Source: Fusarium oxysporum f. sp. lycopersici 4287 (taxonomy: Eukaryota > Ascomycota > Sordariomycetes > Hypocreales > Nectriaceae). Taken from it: DNA of 64,000 bases. Positions 60,804 to 64,000 of this stretch are shown here, one piece after another. Position 1 is the first letter of the stretch, and each line of letters opens with the position of its first letter. A program made the translations under genes and the position numbers. The stretch is from contig NC_030990.1 of assembly GCF_000149955.1 (NCBI RefSeq), positions 1,364,001 through 1,428,000 on the forward strand. The letters are read 5' to 3'. A model generated the notes under the pieces. The model was not told the origin of the DNA. It saw only the letters and a program-made list of their open reading frames with translations, and made no database searches.

Positions 60804-61371
60804 ATGGCAGATCGAACACGGACAACAACGAATGGCACGGGGGTTCCCCGCTCTCGCAACGGCGCCTCTTCAGCAGGCGTTCGTCGTAATCTATTCCAAA
60901 ACCAGTTGACCCGGCGACCTACCGCTGGATCGACTTCTACGTCTGCCGAAACACTGCATTCAGACGTCGATATTTTATCTGATACATCTGAGATCGTAGT
61001 TCGCGATAAGCACGGAGAAATTGAGCTCGGAGACCCTCCGACACCGATGATGGAAGACGAGGATGAGTTGCCCCTAGATCATAGGCAAGAGTGTGAGAGT
61101 AAGACATGCGCAGGACTAGAGATCTACCAATGCTAAAATGCGAGTAGAGGAAAGACAACGTCTGGCAGAAGCAGTTAAACATCACCAGATGCATCGTCAT
61201 GCTATGACCGAACAACCTGAAGGTGCGACATGGGCTTGTCTTTGTTATTCTCATCTTATTAACGCCGCAATAGAACTTCTTGAAGCTGTGAGAGCAAGTC
61301 TACGAGCCAAAGTGGCAGCCCTTGCCGAAGATAATTGGATGTTTGAACCAGAAGAACAGCCCCGTGGTTAG
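60804..61371 (+). CDS. Conserved-looking hypothetical protein
   Basis: I do not recognise this family. Exons 60804-61098 and 61145-61371 join (GTAAGA donor, TGCGAG acceptor) into 173 residues. The first 60 residues are basic and rich in Thr/Ser/Asn/Arg (SRNGASSAGVRRNLFQNQLTRR), followed by an acidic stretch (MMEDEDELPLD). A C-terminal helical part contains QRLAEAVKHHQMHRHAM, Cys-containing WACLCYSHLINAAIELLEAVR and ends EEQPRG. No signal peptide or membrane helix. The in-phase splice and even codon use support a real gene. It is tail to tail with GET4, 92 bp between stops. Confidence 0.6.
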
Positions 61372-61463
61372 CCCAGTCTTTTATTTACCTTACAACGCCT
61401 GCTGTCTATGTTTTTCTCAAGGTAATATGGTATACCATCATCCAACCCCACAGATCAAATCGT

Positions 61464-62518
61464 CTAGTCTAGACCTTCCGCTGCGGGGGCATCTTGCCGT
61501 TGCGTAACCTGCTTACGCTTTGGCTTTTCTGGTTGGCCACCACCACCGCCAAAGAAACCGCTCATCATATCCATAAGGGGGTTGCTTTGTCGAGGCTTGG
61601 ACAGGCCGAAGTACATCTCTCCAACCATCTCAAGCGCCTCGGCCCATGATCCCGCCTCGTTGATTTGTGTGGCATACTTGGACACCAAAGCACGGTAGAG
61701 TTCGGGTGCGCCGCGTTGAATAGCAAGAAGGAGAAAGCCAAGAAAGTTGAGTAGAGGCAGGCTTGGGAAGATGCGGATGTCACCAGCAGAGCTCGATACG
61801 TCTTGGACACCAAGGTTCGGGTTATCGTTGGAGAGGGAGCTGGTGAAGAGGCGGTAGCAGGTATTGGCAGCACGAACATTGCCAACGAGGAGATATGGGA
61901 GAACTGCGCGGCCGGCGAAGAGAGCCGCTTGATGAGGTTCGCTCTCCTTGTACCAATTATATTCCATCTTTGTCAGAATCTCGGGCGAGTCCTTGGTCCC
62001 CAATATCAAATGTTTCTCGGCCTCGTATGTATCGTGCTCCTCAGCATATAGTGAGCCAGCGACATGGTGAAGCTCAGGATCTCCAGCTGGATATTCGCCA
62101 AATTTTGCTGACCAACTTTCCCCAATAATGTCAGTATGCTCGTTCGCGATATCTCATCAAGACAACGATGTAGCACTTACGCTATGATTTCACCGATAAA
62201 CTTCTTCCTCGTAGGCTCGCCAGCCTCGAATAGTCGCAGACAGGTCAATAGTCTACCCTTGGCGGTAGCATCAGGTTTGAGTTCTGCCTGCTTGTAGACG
62301 TCAACCAGCATAGCACACAGATCTCCTCCACTACCACCCTGCCCCGCGCGCAGCAAAGCTTGGGATACATTGGAGAGGATATCGATCGCGGCAGGCCAGT
62401 TGGAAGTCTTGATATAACGAGATGCCGCGACACGGGTCTGCTGTTGAGCTTCGTAATAATCGCCCTCTTCGATCTTGGCCTGTAGCCGGGCAACTATGCG
62501 GTCAACCTTGCTGGCCAT
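61464..62518 (-). CDS. GET4: Golgi-to-ER traffic protein Get4
   Basis: Subunit of the Get4-Get5 complex that hands tail-anchored proteins from Sgt2 to Get3. Exons 62518-62181 and 62115-61464 give 329 residues. The helical-repeat family pattern is present: ARLQAKIEEGDYYEAQQQTRVAASRY near the start, QAELKPDATAKGRLLTCLRLF, then across the splice WSAKFGEYPAGDPELHHVAGSLYAEEHLIYEAEKHLILGTKDS, and AALFAGRAVLPYLLVGNVRAANTCY. The C-terminus has LMDMMSGFFGGGGGQPEKPKRK, a common Get4 ending. Confidence 0.95.
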
Positions 62519-63357
62519 GGTAAGGCGTTTGTAGGGTGAGTGACTTGAGGAAAGCTTTGTGGATTGGCGGCGATGTGACCAGAAGAAATGTAGTGACGTA
62601 GAATACCTAACGATATTGAGGCGAGGTGTTGCAGCTCAGGTGGGCGACTGTTGGTGGAGGGGCACAGGTTGGCCATGGCCAGTACGTACCCGAAGCTTCA
62701 AGCTGGAGGTCCACAAGAAAGGTCCACTTTGGTAATGGCTCAGGCTAGATAGAAGCCCCTCCGTAAGGACTTTTCTCTCCTTGCCTTGACGTGAGAACCA
62801 CACGAACCTCGCTCTTGGAATCCAAACTCTACCCTGGGCCAGCTTTATACTATCAAAGGCTGTACCACTGCAGGATATATTGTCTACTGGAAGTGCATCA
62901 ACTTCCCAGACGTAGACAGCGTAAGTCCCAGCTGGCCTTTACCCTCTTTGGTGCCGTGTCAACATCCAGTACCGGTATGCCAAAACTTGGAATGTTATGC
63001 CGTCCCTCATCCCTCCTGCTTATAGCAACTGATTAGATTATATACCGAACTTGCATGCAAACACGGTACTTTGAGCTTCGATCCATATTGCTTATGTTGG
63101 GCTAAAGTCAGCGTTGTGGCGGAAGAGAGTTAAAACTAATACAGTAAGGTTCGTTTCTGCCCCACAAGACGATCTTAAGCAAGTCATAGGCGGATCCTAT
63201 CAGCTTCGACTGATATAAGAAGCTCGCAATCACCTGTTTGCTCCGTCTCAACTCTTCAACATAGGTAGGCAGATAGCAATTTCTCGTTACACAGAATGCA
63301 GTTCAGCATCCATTTCCTACAAAGGCTATCAACTCTCGCATCTATTAACAAATAGAA
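62519..63357. promoter_or_regulatory. GET4 upstream region
   Basis: About 840 bp between the GET4 start and the tRNA gene. No coding gene is supported. Confidence 0.45.
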
Positions 63358-63428
63358 GCGTGATTAGTTTAGTGGTAAAATCCTCCTCTCCCATGGGAGG
63401 GTCCCGAGTTCGATTCTCGGATCACGCA
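63358..63428 (+). tRNA. tRNA-Gly (anticodon CCC)
   Basis: A complete cloverleaf folds by eye. Acceptor stem GCGTGAT pairs with ATCACGC, the D arm contains AGTGGTA, and anticodon stem CTCCT/GGGAG encloses the loop CTCCCAT with anticodon CCC. T arm is CCGAG-TTCGATT-CTCGG and the discriminator base is A. There is no intron. Internal box A (TTAGTTTAGTGG) and box B (GTTCGATTC) are present, and a TTTT tract for polymerase III termination follows within about 10 nt. Confidence 0.95.
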
Positions 63429-64000
63429 TTGTCTTTTGCGTCTTGCGGGTTCATGTCTTTTTGGGCCCTCGACCAATATCAGTCATGGCAGTAGTGCTTA
63501 ATATAGTACCGTCCCTGATCAAAATGCAGGTGGTTTGCTTGTGTTGCCGTGTTCCATCTTCTGATATAGGTATGCTGCCTTAAGACTAGCAAATACAGAG
63601 GATGAAATAGAAGAGTGTGTTTGCTTTAATTACTTATATTTAATATCTTGTAGAAAAACTCCGTTTCGTCCGATTTTAAACTGTCAATTGCCTAGCTACC
63701 TGCCAGTATGTCGATGGGCAATTATACCTTATGCATACAATCTATATGTAGTTATGTATGTTCTTGACTTTCCAGTAGTTCCCTCCGGGGCTTCTACCCG
63801 AACCGATAGCAGTCCGGCATCTCCCCGCCGGGACCCCAGTTCCCGCACGTTGTTACATGGACATCAACATGCCGAAGCCGGCCTTATTAATACTTGTCCA
63901 TTCAATGTTGCTAGGCTTAAGTCCGCCATTTATAAAGAGCCCAAGGCCTCGATCTCTTGGTTCCTGTCTTCATTTGTTTTGAACTTAAGTACTTCCCCAA
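63429..64000. promoter_or_regulatory. Right flank, likely promoter of a gene beyond the window
   Basis: No gene is seen. From 63780 the sequence becomes GC-rich with a GCGGGG-type word on the minus strand (CCCCGC), compatible with a CreA-like site. A TATA-like TTTATAAA is at about 63930, followed by a pyrimidine-rich stretch. This resembles a core promoter reading rightward out of the window. Confidence 0.35.

Overview
The window is eukaryotic nuclear DNA from a filamentous ascomycete, most probably a Fusarium-like member of the Hypocreales. The evidence is compact genes with short introns (about 50-110 nt, GTANGT-type donors, CTAAC-like branch sites), a six-exon actin gene encoding 375 residues with a 7-nt first coding exon, a 394-residue GSK-3 kinase, and one intronless tRNA gene. 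No operons, CRISPR arrays, intact transposons or bacterial signals were seen. The genus is inferred from recognised proteins, not from a database search. Exon joins were worked out by hand from splice signals and reading frame.

Layout. 0-8.3 kb: URM1 (-) and ELP2 (+), head to head; a serine palmitoyltransferase small subunit (-); a mitochondrial GGQ release-factor-like protein (+); actin (-). 8.3-15.6 kb: a 2.6-kb non-coding stretch, then FES1 (+) with a heat-shock element, the mitochondrial ribosomal protein uL5m (-), and another 2.6 kb without a supported gene. 15.6-24 kb: a ubiquitin-specific protease ending in a CaaX box (+), TOM40 (-) and a 6-phosphofructo-2-kinase/bisphosphatase-family enzyme (+). 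24-34 kb: about 10 kb with no convincing gene, broken by a 100-N gap at 31838-31937 and ending in a pyrimidine-rich leader. 34-50.6 kb: GSK-3 kinase (+), a 496-N gap, nuclear cap-binding protein CBP80 (+), an RFTS-domain protein with a zinc finger but no methyltransferase domain (-), tRNA pseudouridine synthase PUS4 (+) and a full-length ABC-C transporter (-). 50.6-64 kb: exosome subunit CSL4 (+), a Sec2-type Rab exchange-factor protein (+), a CSI2-like membrane protein (-), VPS68 (+), an uncharacterised 173-residue protein (+), GET4 (-) and tRNA-Gly(CCC).

The set is mostly housekeeping: tRNA wobble and T-loop modification (URM1, ELP2, PUS4), RNA processing (CBP80, CSL4), mitochondrial import and translation (TOM40, uL5m, release factor), chaperone and tail-anchor pathways (FES1, GET4), and membrane traffic (SEC2-like, VPS68). 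I did not find an unmistakable new multi-gene system. The observations most worth following are the URM1/ELP2 divergent pair, the CaaX-tailed deubiquitinase, the RFTS protein lacking a methyltransferase, the bisphosphatase domain lacking its catalytic histidine, the four-unit heat-shock element of FES1, and the long gene-poor interval.
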